Source of the DNA: Pseudomonas sp. MYb185
GTDB lineage: Bacteria; Pseudomonadota; Gammaproteobacteria; Pseudomonadales; Pseudomonadaceae
DNA length: 64,000 nt
NCBI RefSeq assembly: GCF_002979975.1
Contig: NZ_PCQD01000001.1
Span: 186,001 to 250,000 of the forward strand
Reading direction: 5' to 3'
Shown: positions 27,925 to 37,041 of the stretch, piece by piece
Layout of the letters: the number at the start of each line of letters is the position of its first letter
Numbering within the stretch: position 1 is the stretch's first letter
Made by a program: the position numbers and the translations under genes
The notes under the pieces: model-generated
The model's input: the letters and a program-made list of their open reading frames with translations, nothing else
Told to the model about the DNA's origin: nothing
The model's database searches: none

Positions 27925-28830
27925 ATGAGTCAACTGCTTGCTTCCCTCTGGCCGCTGTTCGCCCTGATACTGGGCGGCTATGTACTACGTCGGACGGGCT
28001 TTCCCAGCGCCGAGTTCTGGCCCGGTGCCGAGCGGCTGAACTACTTCATCCTGTTTCCGGCACTGCTGTTCTACAGTCTGGCCAGCGCGCCGCTGGACAA
28101 TCCGGGGCTGTCGCGGGTGGCGCTATGCGTTGGCTTGATGATCGGTGGGGCCTGGGTCGCATTGCTGGTGGCGCGCCGCCTGTACCGTTGGCCGGCGCAG
28201 CGTTTCGGCATCTTTGTCCAGGGCACCCTGAGATTCAATACCTATATCGGACTGGCAGCGGTCGGTGCTCTGTTCGGCGAGGCGGGTCTGACGCTGATGG
28301 CATTGCTGCTGGCGATCAGCGTGCCGGTGGTCAATATCCTGTCGGTGCATGCGCTGACCGCGCAGGGCTCAGTGAGTCCGCGTGCCTGGCTACTGACACT
28401 GTTGAAGAATCCGCTGATTCTCGCGTGCCTGCTTGGCGTGCTGGCGAATCTGTCGGGCCTGCGGCTGGTGGGTGGGGTGGATAACCTGCTGGGGTTACTC
28501 GCTGCCACCAGCCTGCCGTTGGGCCTGTTGTGTGTCGGCGCCGCGTTGCAGCCGCAGGACCTGCGCGGCGAGACCCGCGCGCTGCTGATCAACAGCGCGG
28601 TGCGGCTGGTGCTGATGCCGCTGGCGGCCTGGCTGTTGGTCAGCCTGCTGGGCATGCCGAAGATGGAAAGCGCCATTCTGGTGCTGTTCTTCGCGCTACC
28701 CTGCGCGCCCACGGCCTATGTACTGGCGCGGCAATATGGGGGCGATGCGCACCTCATGGCCGGTGTCATCACCCTGCAGACGCTGCTGGCGATGCTGGCG
28801 CTGCCGGTATTGCTGCTCCTGGTGCTGTGA
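27925..28830 (+). CDS. AEC-family transporter
   Basis: The protein has 301 residues and about ten membrane spans in two five-span halves, as in the auxin efflux carrier family. Recognisable pieces are ALILGGYVLRR, LNYFILFPALLFYSLA, RFNTYIGLAAVGALFGEAG and the late ALPCAPTAYVLARQYGG. Bacterial members are putative malate, malonate or small organic-anion carriers, so the substrate is open. It is separated from the TSUP gene by 94 bp, probably outside that operon, and is convergent with the Mce lipoprotein gene 24 bp away. Confidence 0.88.
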   Translation: MSQLLASLWPLFALILGGYVLRRTGFPSAEFWPGAERLNYFILFPALLFYSLASAPLDNPGLSRVALCVGLMIGGAWVALLVARRLYRWPAQRFGIFVQGTLRFNTYIGLAAVGALFGEAGLTLMALLLAISVPVVNILSVHALTAQGSVSPRAWLLTLLKNPLILACLLGVLANLSGLRLVGGVDNLLGLLAATSLPLGLLCVGAALQPQDLRGETRALLINSAVRLVLMPLAAWLLVSLLGMPKMESAILVLFFALPCAPTAYVLARQYGGDAHLMAGVITLQTLLAMLALPVLLLLVL

Positions 28831-28854
28831 CGCCGGGCCGGTGATTACCGGATT

Positions 28855-29475
28855 TCAGTCGTTGGGAATCGCCGCCAGTTGCTGCGTCGCCCAGGCCAGC
28901 AGTTGTCCGGTCAGTTCCTCGGTCGCCTGGCCATATCCTTCGACGACATCGGTGATCTGGGTGCTGGCCACCGGTTGACGGACAGTGAAGCTGTGACTGA
29001 CATAGATGCGCCGGCTGTCGGGGTTGACCAGGCGGGCATCCAGTTCGATCAGCACCTGCGGAGTGCCACTGTCGACCAGTTGGAAGCGCCGCAGGTTGGT
29101 GCCCAGATGTACATCGGCGTACAGGGCATGCTCATCGGTGGTAACGCTGCCCAGATTGCCCCGACGCTGGAAGGATATCGCCAGGTACTCGCGCAGCAGC
29201 ACCGGCACCGGGTCGCTCCAGCGTACCGCCTTGTAGCTGAGCAACTGGTTGTCGGCGGTTTGCACCATGATGCGTGGCCCACTGTAGGCGTAACCGGTTT
29301 GCGGGGTATCGATGCGCAGGGAAAGTGGCAGGCGTTGGCTGCTGCCGTTGGTAGTGGCTGCCGGGGGCTGCGGGAACTGGTAGACGCCGAGCGCCTGCGA
29401 TTCGGGAAATACGGTGCAGGCACCCAGGCTGAGCAGGCCGGCAAGCAGGCCGGTTGCGAGTGTCAGGCGGATCAT
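28855..29475 (-). CDS. ABC-type transport auxiliary lipoprotein (PqiC-like)
   Basis: The protein has 206 residues. A lipoprotein signal ends at LGAC with Cys20. The mature part matches the PqiC/DUF330 family: YQFPQPP, PLSLRIDTPQTG, a central GYAYSGPRIMVQTADNQLLSYKAVRW-type region near 65-88, and a C-terminal helix ending in WATQQLAAI. These lipoproteins sit in the outer membrane and complete envelope-spanning Mce lipid transporters. It is the last of four overlapping minus-strand genes and overlaps the MlaD-like gene by 4 bp. Confidence 0.88.
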   Translation of the reverse strand: MIRLTLATGLLAGLLSLGACTVFPESQALGVYQFPQPPAATTNGSSQRLPLSLRIDTPQTGYAYSGPRIMVQTADNQLLSYKAVRWSDPVPVLLREYLAISFQRRGNLGSVTTDEHALYADVHLGTNLRRFQLVDSGTPQVLIELDARLVNPDSRRIYVSHSFTVRQPVASTQITDVVEGYGQATEELTGQLLAWATQQLAAIPND

Positions 29476-30389
29476 GGCTCATACTCCTCGAAGGTGTCTC
29501 GGCCCAGCAGGAAGCGTGCAGGATTGTCTTCCAGACGGCGGGTGATCGAACGCAGCGCACCCAGGCTGCCGCGCAGTTCGCTGATGGCCGGTTCCAGCTG
29601 GCCGAGCCCCTGCATGCCATTGGCGAAGGCTTCGCTGTTGTCACTGAGCATGTGTTCCAGCGTTTCGCTGGTACGGGCGATGGACTGCAGCGCCTGCTCG
29701 GCGTTCTGCATGGTGCGCGGACCCTCTTCCTTGACCAGGGAATTGATGCTGGTCATCAGCTCACCGGCCTGCTGGCTGGCGCGGCTGAGTTCGCCGACCA
29801 GGATCTTGATATCGTCGCCCTGACTGGCCAGGCTGCTGGCGGCCTGCTCGACGGACTCCAGGGTGCCGGCGATGCGTTCGGCATTTTCATCCGAGAGCAT
29901 GTTGCGGGCGCTGCTGACCAACTGGTTGATATTGGTCATCAGGTCCTCGCCGTTGGCCAGCAGGCTGGAAATCGGCGAGGGGATGGCGTAGATACGTGGA
30001 TCTTCGTTGCCTTCCCCCTCCAGCAGCGGGCTGCGTGGGTCGCCGGGAACCAGTTCGATCACCGAGTTGCCGGTGATACCGGTAAAGGCCAGGCGGGCCT
30101 TGGTATCCCGGGTTACCGGAGCGGTGTCGCTGAGGCGGATGCGGGCCAGTACCTGGGCGGGATCGGTGGGGTCGAGGGTCAGCTCGGTGATATCGCCAAC
30201 CGGAATGCCGCGAAACTGCACGGCACTGCCCCGCGACAACCCGGTGACCGCCTCGCGGAACACTACCGTGTAATTGCGGTAATCCTTGCTGGTGCTGGCA
30301 TTGCTGATCCAGATGGCAAAGAACACCGCACCGGCGCCGGCCAGCAAGGTGAACAGTCCGATAATCACATGATGCGCACGCGTTTCCAT
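29472..30389 (-). CDS. MlaD/Mce-domain substrate-binding protein
   Basis: The protein has 305 residues. A single N-terminal span (about 8-28) is followed by one MCE domain (about 38-120) with VVFREAVTGLSRGSAVQFRGIPVGDI and KARLAFTGITGNSVIEL. The C-terminal half is helical and Ser/Gln-rich, probably a long coiled coil across the periplasm. Mce proteins form hexameric rings that carry phospholipids between membranes. Its start overlaps the ATPase stop by one base and its stop overlaps the lipoprotein start. Confidence 0.92.
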   Translation of the reverse strand: METRAHHVIIGLFTLLAGAGAVFFAIWISNASTSKDYRNYTVVFREAVTGLSRGSAVQFRGIPVGDITELTLDPTDPAQVLARIRLSDTAPVTRDTKARLAFTGITGNSVIELVPGDPRSPLLEGEGNEDPRIYAIPSPISSLLANGEDLMTNINQLVSSARNMLSDENAERIAGTLESVEQAASSLASQGDDIKILVGELSRASQQAGELMTSINSLVKEEGPRTMQNAEQALQSIARTSETLEHMLSDNSEAFANGMQGLGQLEPAISELRGSLGALRSITRRLEDNPARFLLGRDTFEEYEP

Positions 30390-31183
30390 CAGGGTCTGCT
30401 CCCGTTGTGGCTGGTGGCGGCAGCGGCGGCGCGCCCCCGGGGGCCATGAAAGTATTGCTGGATCCAGTCGTCATCGGTGGCGGCGACGCGCTCCAGGGTA
30501 TCTGCGACCAGTACGCGCTTCTGCGCCAGCACGGCAATCCGGTCGCAGATGGCATACAGGGTATCGAGGTCATGGGTGACCAGAAACACGCTCAGCCCGA
30601 GGGCGTCGCGCAGGGTCAGGATCAATTGATCGAAGGCCGCGGCGCCAATCGGATCGAGGCCGGCGGTGGGTTCATCGAGAAACAGGATGTCCGGATCCAG
30701 CGCCAGGGCGCGGGCCAGCGCTGCGCGCTTGACCATGCCGCCGGACAGTTCGGAGGGGAACTTGTCACCGGCATTGCGCGGCAGCCCGGCCAGCGCCAGT
30801 TTCATGCAGGCCAGGTGCTCGGCATCAGCGCGGCTGAGGCCGGCATGTTCGATCAGCGGCAGGGCGACGTTCTCGGTGACGGTCAGCGAGGAGAACAGCG
30901 CACCACGCTGGAACAGCACGCCAAAACGCCGCTCGACCTCGGAGCGACGTTGTTCGTCCAGGCTCTGCAGATCCTCGCCGAACACCTTGACGCTGCCGGC
31001 GTTGGGCCGGCGCAGGCCGACGATCGAACGCAGCAGCACCGATTTACCGGTGCCCGAACCGCCGACCACGCCGAGAATCTCACCGGGATGGATATCCAGG
31101 TCCAGGTTCTCGTGTACCGTCTGGCTGCCGAAGCGATTGACCAGCCCGCGTATTTCCACCAGTGGCGCTTGCTTCTCGGTCAC
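30389..31183 (-). CDS. Mla/Mce-type ABC transporter ATPase
   Basis: The protein has 264 residues. Walker A is GGSGTGKS (41-48), the signature is LSGGMVKRAALARAL (near 143), Walker B is DILFLDEPTAGLD, and the switch His is in LVTHDLD. The VKRAA form of the signature helix is that of MlaF-like ATPases rather than importers with binding proteins. A C-terminal extension of about 30 residues may contact the partner subunit, as in MlaF. It lies between the permease and the Mce subunit, overlapping both. Confidence 0.94.
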   Translation of the reverse strand: MTEKQAPLVEIRGLVNRFGSQTVHENLDLDIHPGEILGVVGGSGTGKSVLLRSIVGLRRPNAGSVKVFGEDLQSLDEQRRSEVERRFGVLFQRGALFSSLTVTENVALPLIEHAGLSRADAEHLACMKLALAGLPRNAGDKFPSELSGGMVKRAALARALALDPDILFLDEPTAGLDPIGAAAFDQLILTLRDALGLSVFLVTHDLDTLYAICDRIAVLAQKRVLVADTLERVAATDDDWIQQYFHGPRGRAAAAATSHNGSRP

Positions 31184-32316
31184 CAGTCCATCTCCATGAA
31201 GAACAGCGCCGCCAGGGCATCCATCAGGATCACCACGAAGATCGACTGTACCACCGCCGAGGTGGTGTGCTCACCGACCGACTCGGCGCTGCCGCTGACC
31301 TTGAAGCCTTCCATGCAGCCGATGATGGCGATCAGGAAGGCGAACAGCGGGGCCTTGGCCATGCCCAGGTAGAAATGCTGGACCGCGACGTTCTGCTGCA
31401 GGATGTTGAGAAACATGGTCGGGGAGATATCCAGTGCCAGCGAGCAGACCACGGCACCGCCGAGCATGCCCGACAGCATGCCGATGAAAGTCAGTACCGG
31501 CAGCGAGATCATCATCGCGATCACCCGGGGGATTACCAGGATGTGCAATGGATTCAGCCCCAGGGTGCGGATCGCATCGATCTCCTCGTTGGCCTTCATC
31601 GAGCCGATCTGGGCGGTGAAGGCACTGGCGGTGCGTCCGGCCATCAGGATCGCGGTCAACAGCACGGCGAACTCGCGCAGGAAGGAGAACGCGATCAGGT
31701 CCACGGTATAGATGGTCGCGCCGAAGTCGGCCAGCACCGTGGCACCGAGAAAGGCGATCACCGCGCCAACCATGAAGGTCAGCAGGGCGACGATGGCCAC
31801 TGCGTTCAGCGCGATCTGCTCGATCTGCGCGACGATCGAGGTCAGCCGCCAGGTGCCAGGGCGCAGCAGACCACCGGCCATGCCGACCAGGGTCAGGCCG
31901 ATGAACGCCAGCAGGGTGCGGACATGTTCATACTGTATCAGCGTGTGCTTGCCGACGTTGCCCAGCAGTTCGAACACGGCGTTGTGGCGCGGCTGGGGCT
32001 CGGGGTCCTGCTGCAGGCTGCTGGCAATCCGCGCCAGCAGTACCCGCCTTTCCTCGGGCAGGGACTCGGCATCGGTCGCCAGTTGCTGGATCAGCTCGCT
32101 GCCCAGCAACTCAGTGAGCAACTGCCCGCCAGCGGTATCCAGTCTGCCGATCTGCTGCAGGTTTGCCTGGACGTAGCGGGTGCCAGTATTGCGCAGCCGT
32201 TGTACCAGGCGCCGTAGCTCGGCGTAGTGCTCCAATATCCAATCACCCTGAATGACCAGGTGCGCCGGATCATCCGGCGCGGGATTGGCGAAGCGGTTAT
32301 CGGTGGCATCCGGCAT
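31180..32316 (-). CDS. MlaE-type permease with N-terminal STAS domain
   Basis: The protein has 378 residues. The first ~110 form a STAS-like domain (LVIQGDWILEHYAELRRLV, then QIGRLDTAGGQLL), the fold of the separate MlaB subunit. The rest is a five- or six-span MlaE permease with FLREFAVLLTAILMAGRTASAF and GSMKANEEIDAIRTLGLNP, the cytoplasmic coupling region for the ATPase. The MlaB function is thus fused to the permease. It heads the four-gene operon permease-ATPase-Mce-lipoprotein, an order also known for a second Mce transporter in pseudomonads, distinct from mlaFEDCB. Confidence 0.92.
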   Translation of the reverse strand: MPDATDNRFANPAPDDPAHLVIQGDWILEHYAELRRLVQRLRNTGTRYVQANLQQIGRLDTAGGQLLTELLGSELIQQLATDAESLPEERRVLLARIASSLQQDPEPQPRHNAVFELLGNVGKHTLIQYEHVRTLLAFIGLTLVGMAGGLLRPGTWRLTSIVAQIEQIALNAVAIVALLTFMVGAVIAFLGATVLADFGATIYTVDLIAFSFLREFAVLLTAILMAGRTASAFTAQIGSMKANEEIDAIRTLGLNPLHILVIPRVIAMMISLPVLTFIGMLSGMLGGAVVCSLALDISPTMFLNILQQNVAVQHFYLGMAKAPLFAFLIAIIGCMEGFKVSGSAESVGEHTTSAVVQSIFVVILMDALAALFFMEMDW

Positions 32317-32363
32317 GGATTGCGTCCGTCATGCTCCGCCGGGGAAGGGCGGCGCGGGGGAGG

Positions 32364-32816
32364 TCATTTACGTTTTACGCCAAACTCCTCCGACAGCATA
32401 CCGGGCCCGTCTTCGGATTTGGTGGCGTAGTCACGGGGTGGCTCGAGGGTATCGAAGACCGGCTCGATGCGCTCGCGGGACGACAGTGGCTCGCTTTCCT
32501 GTTCCAGGGCGGCCAGCAGGCGCTGCCGGGTCATGTCATCGGGGGCGAGATCCACCGCGGCCTGGCCCAGGTGCTCCTGGATGTCCTGATAGCTGCGGTT
32601 CAGGCGGGTGACCAGGTTGGCGGTGGTGTTGAAGTGGCTGGCCACTTCCTGCTGGTATTCCTCGAAACGCAATTGCAGACTTTCCAGTTGTGCCTGGGTG
32701 CTGGACGGCTGTCCGCCACTGATGCGCGGCGCCAGACGCGCTACAATGATACCCACGACGAAGCCCACAGCCAGGGCGATGACAACTGCAATCCACAGGT
32801 TTTCGCTTGTTTCCAC
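32364..32816 (-). CDS. YhcB/ZapG-like membrane protein (DUF1043)
   Basis: The protein has 150 residues. An N-terminal span (about 7-26) is followed by RLAPRISG and a coiled coil with QLESLQLRFEEYQQEVASHFNTTANLVTRLNRSYQDIQEHL in residues 42-84 (cited by position). The Lys/Arg- and Pro-containing tail is disordered. This is the pattern of YhcB (ZapG), a small inner-membrane protein that affects cell shape and division in E. coli. It is separate from the Mce operon by 47 bp on the same strand. The start is an ATG at 32816. Confidence 0.85.
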   Translation of the reverse strand: METSENLWIAVVIALAVGFVVGIIVARLAPRISGGQPSSTQAQLESLQLRFEEYQQEVASHFNTTANLVTRLNRSYQDIQEHLGQAAVDLAPDDMTRQRLLAALEQESEPLSSRERIEPVFDTLEPPRDYATKSEDGPGMLSEEFGVKRK

Positions 32817-32965
32817 CTTGGGTCCCTCATTGATCTGAAACGTGCGGCACTGTTGCGCCGCTTTGGTCTGCTGTTACGGTAACGGCATTTCACAAACAAG
32901 GCTAGTGCAAGACTAGCGTATGGCATGCGACGCAGGTGGGAATATGGCGGTCACGGAGAAATTGA

Positions 32966-33589
32966 ATGAATCGCAATACTGAAGAGAAATTGCTTGTTGA
33001 TGGCCCTGCCGGTGCGCTCGAAGTGCTGGTCACCCGGGCCGAGGGCGCCCGCGCGGTGGCGGTCATCTGTCATCCGCACCCCCTGCATGGCGGCACCATG
33101 CAGAACAAGGTGGTTTCCACGCTGATGCGGGCGGCGCGGGATCTGGGGGCCAGCACCGTGCGCTTCAATTTTCGCGGGGTCGGGCAGAGCGCTGGTGTGC
33201 ACGCTGGCGGGGTCGGCGAGGTGGACGACTGCACGGCGATCATCGACTGGGCGTCCCGGGAGTTCGCTGGCCTGCCGCTGTGGCTGATGGGCTTTTCCTT
33301 CGGCGGCTATGTCGCTGCGGCTGCAGCACGAGCGCAGCACAGCTGGCCGCAGGCGCTGGTGCTGGTGGCGCCGTCGGTAGAACGCATGCCGTTTGCCGAT
33401 CTGTTGCCATTGCCGGGGCCGGCCACGGTAATGATGGGCGAGGCCGACGAGGTGGTGGCGCCCGAAGCGGTATTCGAACTGCTGGAAGGGCAACCGGGCG
33501 TGACCATGGTGCGCTTTGCCGAGACCAGTCATTTCTTCCATGGCAAGCTGGTGGAGCTCAAGGCGGCGACCGAGGAGGCGCTGGTCTAG
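32966..33589 (+). CDS. Alpha/beta hydrolase
   Basis: The protein has 207 residues in the fold of small dienelactone-hydrolase/CocE-like proteins. The oxyanion motif is CHPHPLHGGTMQNKVV (about 36-51), the nucleophile elbow GFSFGG centres on Ser near residue 111, an acid is in GEADEVV, and the catalytic His is in TSHFFHGKL. It is cytoplasmic. The substrate is unknown. GGAGAAATTGA lies just upstream of the start. zapE follows 61 bp later on the same strand. Confidence 0.88.
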   Translation: MNRNTEEKLLVDGPAGALEVLVTRAEGARAVAVICHPHPLHGGTMQNKVVSTLMRAARDLGASTVRFNFRGVGQSAGVHAGGVGEVDDCTAIIDWASREFAGLPLWLMGFSFGGYVAAAAARAQHSWPQALVLVAPSVERMPFADLLPLPGPATVMMGEADEVVAPEAVFELLEGQPGVTMVRFAETSHFFHGKLVELKAATEEALV

Positions 33590-33650
33590 ATTGCCAAGTG
33601 GGGGCCTGGCGGGTAGAGTATCGGCCCCTGTTTTCCACTGGACCCTCAGC

Positions 33651-34745
33651 ATGACGCCCCTTGAACGCTATCAGGCGGACCTCAAGCGTCCGGACTTTTT
33701 CCATGATCCCGCGCAGGAAAATGCGGTAAAGCATCTGCAGCGGCTATACGACGATATTCTCGAAGCAGGGCCGCCGCGCAGCGTTGGCCTGTTCGGCAAG
33801 TTTCGTCCGAAACGGAGCAAGCCGGTCAAGGGGTTGTATTTCTGGGGTGGGGTAGGTCGCGGCAAGACCTACCTGGTCGATACCTTCTTCGATGCGCTGC
33901 CGATCAAGCGCAAGATGCGCACCCACTTTCACCGTTTCATGCAGCGTGTGCATCAGGAATTGCGCGAGCTCAAGGGTGAGAAGAACCCGCTGAAGATCAT
34001 CGCCCGCAAGTTTGCCGACGAGTCACGGGTAATCTGTTTCGATGAATTCTTCGTTTCCGATATAACCGACGCGATGATTCTCGGCACGCTGATGGAAGAG
34101 CTGTTCGAGAATGGCGTGATCCTGGTGGCGACCTCGAACATCGTGCCCGACGGGCTGTACAAGGACGGCTTGCAGCGTGCGCGCTTTCTGCCGGCCATTG
34201 CCCTGTTGAATCAGCACACCGAAGTGGTCAACGTCGATAATGGCGTGGACTACCGCCTGCGGGCGCTGGAGCAGGCCGATCTGTATCACTGGCCGCTGGG
34301 GGAAGACGCCGATGCCAGCCTGCAGCGCAGTTTCAAGAGCCTGGTGCTGGAGCCGGAGCATGTGCAGGTCGGGGCAGAGCTGAATATCGAGAACCGTACG
34401 GTCAAGGCGGTTCGCCTGTACGAGAACGTCGCCTGGTTCGAGTTCCGCGAACTGTGCGATGGCCCGCGCAGCCAGAACGATTATATCGCCCTGGCGAAGA
34501 TCTTCCAGGCTGTGCTGCTATCCAACGTCGAGCAGATGAATCTGGCCAAGGATGACATGGCGCGGCGCTTCATCAACCTGGTGGACGAGTTCTACGACCG
34601 CAACGTCAAGTTGATCGTATCGGCGGAAGTGCCGCTCAAGGATCTGTATGTCGGCGGTCGCCTGGAATTCGAGTTCCAGCGTACCCTGAGTCGTCTGCTG
34701 GAAATGCAGTCGCACGAATTCCTGGCGCGGCCGCACAAGCCGTAG
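33651..34745 (+). CDS. zapE: Cell division protein ZapE (AFG1-like ATPase)
   Basis: The protein has 364 residues. Walker A is GGVGRGKT (66-73). Walker B is in VICFDEFFVSDITDAMIL. The sensor regions follow with LVATSNIVPDGLYKDGLQRARFLPAI in residues ~158-185 (given for location). This is the AFG1/ZapE family: in E. coli ZapE binds FtsZ and destabilises its polymers under oxygen limitation or heat. The start at 33651 is chosen because MTPLERYQ is the usual N-terminus; the upstream frame overlaps the hydrolase gene. It is convergent with the aldo/keto reductase gene across a palindromic element. Confidence 0.94.
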   Translation: MTPLERYQADLKRPDFFHDPAQENAVKHLQRLYDDILEAGPPRSVGLFGKFRPKRSKPVKGLYFWGGVGRGKTYLVDTFFDALPIKRKMRTHFHRFMQRVHQELRELKGEKNPLKIIARKFADESRVICFDEFFVSDITDAMILGTLMEELFENGVILVATSNIVPDGLYKDGLQRARFLPAIALLNQHTEVVNVDNGVDYRLRALEQADLYHWPLGEDADASLQRSFKSLVLEPEHVQVGAELNIENRTVKAVRLYENVAWFEFRELCDGPRSQNDYIALAKIFQAVLLSNVEQMNLAKDDMARRFINLVDEFYDRNVKLIVSAEVPLKDLYVGGRLEFEFQRTLSRLLEMQSHEFLARPHKP

Positions 34746-34781
34746 GTTCGTCAGCTCCTGTATCCATAGTGATCGCCTGCC

Positions 34782-34849
34782 AGGCGTAGCGCCGGCGCGC
34801 TACACCCCATACCCTTGGTCCCCGGGTTGTCGCGCGCCGGCGCGACGAC
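34782..34849 (-). repeat. One unit of the palindromic repeat family
   Basis: GGCGTAGCGCCGGCGCGCTA... (34782-34808) and the GGGTTGTCGCG...CGACGAC palindrome (34824-34849) form one unit in the same orientation as that at 13464. It lies between the convergent zapE and aldo/keto reductase genes and may act as a shared 3' structure. Confidence 0.75.
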
Positions 34850-34884
34850 AGCGGCTTTCCTTTCTCAAGCCGGTCCTGGGCACT

Positions 34885-35925
34885 TCAGGGCGCCGGGTTG
34901 GGCTGGCTGCGGTGGATCTCGGCAATCGCCTCGAGGATCTTGTCGGTCAGCCCCATGTTGATGCTGGTGAGGTTGCGGTTGAGCTGATCCATGTTGGTCG
35001 CGCCGATGATGTTGCTGGTGACGAAGGGCTGACGGGTGACGAAGGCCAGAGCCATCTGTGCCGGGTCCATGCCGTGGTCGCGGGCCAGCTGCACGTAACG
35101 CGCGCAGGCCTTCTGTGCCTGCGGGTTGGTATAGCGACTGAAGCGGCTGAACAGGGTCAGGCGGGCCTTGTCCGGGCGCAGCCCGTTCAGGTACTTGCCG
35201 GTCAGGGTGCCAAAGGCCAGCGGTGAATAGGCCAGCAGGCCGACCTGCTCGCGTATCGATATCTCCGCCATACCCACTTCGTAGCTGCGGTTGAGCAGGT
35301 TGTAGGGGTTCTGGATGCTGACGATGCGCGGCCAGCCCCGGGCCTCGGCCAGTTGCAGGAAGCGGCTGGTGCCCCAGGGGGTCTCGTTGGACAGGCCGAT
35401 ATAGCGGATCTTGCCGGAGCGTACCAGGTCGTCCAGTACCTCCAGGGTATCTTCGATCGGCGTGATCTGTTCCTCGATGTCATGCTGATAGCCGAGATGG
35501 CCGAAGAAGTTGGTACTGCGATCGGGCCAGTGCAGCTGGTAGAGATCGATATGATCGGTGTGCAGGCGTTCCAGGCTGGCATCCAGCGCGGCGGTGATGT
35601 GCTCGCGGTTGAAGCGTGTGGCGCCGCCGCGAATATGGTGCATGTCGCGGCTCGGGCCGGCGATCTTGCTCGCCAGGATCCAGTTGTCGCGGCCGCCGTG
35701 CTGCTGGAAGTACTGGCCGATGATGCGTTCGGTCGCGCCATAGGTCTCGCCGCGCGGCGGCACCGGGTACATTTCGGCGCAGTCGATGAAGTTGACGCCG
35801 GCATCGCGTGCCCGATCGATCTGGGCGAAGGCTTCACGCTGGGTGTTCTGTTCACCCCAGGTCATGGTGCCGAGGCACAGGGCGCTGACTTTCAGTGGGC
35901 TGTGGCCGAGGGGGCGGTATAGCAT
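34885..35925 (-). CDS. Aldo/keto reductase (Tas-like)
   Basis: The protein has 346 residues and an (alpha/beta)8 fold. Active-site pieces are FIDCAEMYPVPP (Asp and Tyr), ILASKIAGPSR (Lys) and DLYQLHWPDR (His). The NADP-binding segment comes late, with VTSNIIGATNMDQLNRNL. The length and the MYP...GETYGATERIIG stretch match the Tas subfamily, NADP-dependent reductases of unclear natural substrate. The start at 35925 has GGGAG upstream and begins with the family sequence MLYRPLGHSPLKVS; a longer frame adds 14 unlikely residues. Confidence 0.92.
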   Translation of the reverse strand: MLYRPLGHSPLKVSALCLGTMTWGEQNTQREAFAQIDRARDAGVNFIDCAEMYPVPPRGETYGATERIIGQYFQQHGGRDNWILASKIAGPSRDMHHIRGGATRFNREHITAALDASLERLHTDHIDLYQLHWPDRSTNFFGHLGYQHDIEEQITPIEDTLEVLDDLVRSGKIRYIGLSNETPWGTSRFLQLAEARGWPRIVSIQNPYNLLNRSYEVGMAEISIREQVGLLAYSPLAFGTLTGKYLNGLRPDKARLTLFSRFSRYTNPQAQKACARYVQLARDHGMDPAQMALAFVTRQPFVTSNIIGATNMDQLNRNLTSINMGLTDKILEAIAEIHRSQPNPAP

Positions 35926-36114
35926 GTCGGGCTCCCAATGAGGAATTGAACAGCCATTATTGACCATGGACTAAATAAAGGTTGTAATTTTTCGCCTCAT
36001 TGGCATAATGCCCGCCACTTTCGACAGGATGCCTAGCCTGTCGTTGTTGTTACAGCGCAGATGCCACCCAGACCCACAGAGCCCCCACTGAGTGTCTGTC
36101 TAGGCTTTGTTGGC

Positions 36115-36143
36115 TTGTAAAAACACATATCATTCTGTAAGAT
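36115..36143 (+). promoter_or_regulatory. rplM-rpsI promoter
   Basis: TTGTAA (36115-36120) and TAAGAT (36138-36143) are 17 bases apart, and TG immediately precedes the -10. It lies 45 bases upstream of rplM. Confidence 0.6.
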
Positions 36144-36148
36144 TCGCC

Positions 36149-36178
36149 CTCTTTGAAATCAAGAGTGGCCTCTGAGGC
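36149..36178 (+). promoter_or_regulatory. rplM leader hairpins
   Basis: Two hairpins fill the short leader: CTCTTTGA with TCAAGAG (36149-36165) and GCCTC-T-GAGGC (36168-36178). The second ends two bases before the AGGA ribosome site. In E. coli L13 represses its own operon through the leader, so these may be the target; this is inference. Confidence 0.4.
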
Positions 36179-36187
36179 TAGGATTTA

Positions 36188-36616
36188 ATGAAAACCTTCA
36201 GCGCCAAACCGGAAACAGTAAAACGCGACTGGTACGTAGTAGATGCCACTGGTCTGACCCTTGGCCGTCTGGCTACCGAAGTTGCTTCCCGCCTGCGCGG
36301 CAAGCACAAGCCCGAGTACACCCCGCACGTGGACACTGGTGATTACATCGTGATCGTCAATGCCGAAAAGATTCACGTGACCGGCAACAAGGCTCAGGAC
36401 AAGATGTACTACAGCCACTCCGGTTTTCCGGGCGGCATCAAGTCGATCAACTTCGAGAAGCTCAATGCCCGTGCTCCTGAGCGTATCATCGAGATCGCCG
36501 TCAAGGGCATGCTGCCCAAGAATCCCCTGGGTCGTGCGATGTATCGCAAGATGAAGGTGTACTCCGGTGCAGCTCATCCGCATACCGCTCAGCAACCCCA
36601 AGAACTCAAGGTCTAA
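36188..36616 (+). CDS. rplM: Large ribosomal subunit protein L13
   Basis: The protein has 142 residues, the normal length. It contains [37 protein letters not shown] and the signature [25 protein letters not shown]. It is an early-assembling protein of the 50S subunit. AGGATTTA precedes the ATG. rpsI follows 12 bp later, the universal rplM-rpsI pair, with one terminator after both. Confidence 0.98.
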   Translation: MKTFSAKPETVKRDWYVVDATGLTLGRLATEVASRLRGKHKPEYTPHVDTGDYIVIVNAEKIHVTGNKAQDKMYYSHSGFPGGIKSINFEKLNARAPERIIEIAVKGMLPKNPLGRAMYRKMKVYSGAAHPHTAQQPQELKV

Positions 36617-36628
36617 CAGGAGCTCACT

Positions 36629-37021
36629 ATGTCGGTGACACAAAACTACGGTACTGGCCGTCGTAAAACCGCCACCGCTCGGGTGTTCCTGCGTCCGGGT
36701 ACTGGCAATATTTCCATCAACAACCGCAGCATCGAGACCTTCTTCGGTCGCGAAACTGCGCGCATGGTCGTGCGTCAGCCGCTTGAGCTGACCGGCAGCA
36801 CCGAGAAGTTCGACGTCTACGTCACCGTTCAGGGTGGCGGTATCTCCGGCCAGGCCGGTGCCATCCGTCACGGTATCACCCGTGCGCTGATGGAATACGA
36901 CGAGACTCTGCGTGGTGAGCTGCGTCGCGCTGGCTTCGTGACCCGTGATGCTCGTGAAGTCGAGCGTAAGAAAGTGGGTCTGCGTAAAGCGCGTAAGCGT
37001 CCGCAATACTCCAAGCGTTAA
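36629..37021 (+). CDS. rpsI: Small ribosomal subunit protein S9
   Basis: The protein has 130 residues, the usual length. It starts with [19 protein letters not shown], contains [19 protein letters not shown], and ends in the conserved basic tail [12 protein letters not shown], which reaches the P-site tRNA. AGGAGCTCACT is the ribosome site. It is second in the rplM operon. Confidence 0.98.
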   Translation: MSVTQNYGTGRRKTATARVFLRPGTGNISINNRSIETFFGRETARMVVRQPLELTGSTEKFDVYVTVQGGGISGQAGAIRHGITRALMEYDETLRGELRRAGFVTRDAREVERKKVGLRKARKRPQYSKR

Positions 37022-37041
37022 GCCGACAGGCTCAGCGTCAA

